Below are positions 41,812 through 42,197 of a stretch of DNA of 42,197 bases, one piece after another (positions within the stretch are counted from its first letter, which is position 1; every line of letters begins with the position of its first letter). A model generated the notes under the pieces. That model had not been told where the DNA came from and made no database searches. It saw only the letters and a list, made by a program, of their open reading frames with translations. Position numbers and translations under genes: made by a program. The DNA lies in contig MNCI01002250.1 of assembly GCA_015680685.1 (NCBI GenBank), positions 682,522 through 724,718 of the forward strand, given 5' to 3'. The stretch is from Gnetum montanum. Its lineage: Eukaryota > Streptophyta > Gnetopsida > Gnetales > Gnetaceae.

Positions 41812-42197
41812 GCTGCACCCAAATTCTAGGCTCTGCTATTACCGGATTTCAGTTCCGTTCTCCATTAATGGCTACCCCCAGAATAGAAATGGTCTTGAGA
41901 AACTTTGTCAACACTTTTCACTTTTTCGCAAGTTGTATTTGGTGGAAGCGCTGATTTGAAATATTTTTGTGGGCCAAGAATGTGGGGCAGTAGGAGGTGA
42001 ATGGGACAAGAACGCTGGGTAGTAGGAGGTGAATGGAAAAGAAATGAATAATTGAACAAGCATGCTTGGTCCTGCTACTGCTCCTGTAACTACAACACAA
42101 CAAGAAACCTTCCTGTTTTGCGGTAGAAAGATTTAAATTTTGGATTTTAGCACCAATGTATGCGCCTAGATAAGTTAAGGTTTTGGTAGTGTTCAAT
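41812..42197. other. Region upstream of the lipase fragment; nothing recognised
   Basis: No clear promoter element for the minus-strand fragment and no other coding signal; short overlapping minus-strand frames look like chance. Confidence 0.4.

Overview
The window is repeat-rich nuclear DNA of a land plant. The evidence is nested Ty3/gypsy LTR retrotransposons of plant type, GT-AG introns, a plant-type phospholipase A1 (DAD1-like lipase) fragment, and premature stops that mostly look like CAG to TAG changes, the expected scar of plant CHG methylation. The very large elements and the look of the lipase fragment suggest a gymnosperm, but that is a guess. No tRNA, rRNA, CRISPR array or bacterial-type operon was seen.

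Layout. Positions 1-795 are an LTR remnant (family C). Positions 796-966 and 10939-11692 are two halves of a decayed minus-strand coiled-coil ORF, split by element A. Element A (972-10933, minus strand, TSD gttag) has about 2-kb LTRs built from tandem hairpin repeats. It keeps gag and protease but has no reverse transcriptase or integrase. Positions 11693-12569 are the 5' LTR of plus-strand element C, followed by a tRNA-Asp-like primer-binding site. Just after that site lies element B (12618-29829, minus strand, 17.2 kb, TSD tctag). C resumes at 29835 with decayed gag, protease, RT, RNase H and integrase up to about 35980. Then follow an AT-rich stretch, a promoter-like module with a spliced-looking leader and a decayed accessory ORF (37531-39270), a probable solo LTR (39276-40680), and a broken lipase gene fragment at the right edge.

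Element B is the most interesting part. Its gag-protease (28.1-24.5 kb) and pol (18.8-15.7 kb, with RT, a first RNase H, a second RNase H and integrase) identify the Tat/Ogre lineage. Between protease and RT it carries a whole gene on the opposite strand (19611-23885). I can assemble it from eight exons with seven GT-AG introns whose phases all agree, and it has its own TATA-like box. Its first third is an FCP1/NIF-type (HAD) phosphatase-like domain in which catalytic acidic residues are replaced. The middle is an unrecognised domain and the C-terminal part is charged and helical. This gene sits where Ogre elements are known to have an intron and is flanked by units of the element's own 30-bp repeat.

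Working together: B's sense strand would supply capsid and replication proteins, and the antisense gene would be a separately transcribed accessory. A looks like a non-autonomous relative that lost pol plus the antisense gene, perhaps by recombination between 30-bp repeat arrays. All elements here are decayed. Three assembly gaps lie inside A and B, two of them flanked by unmerged duplicated contig ends.
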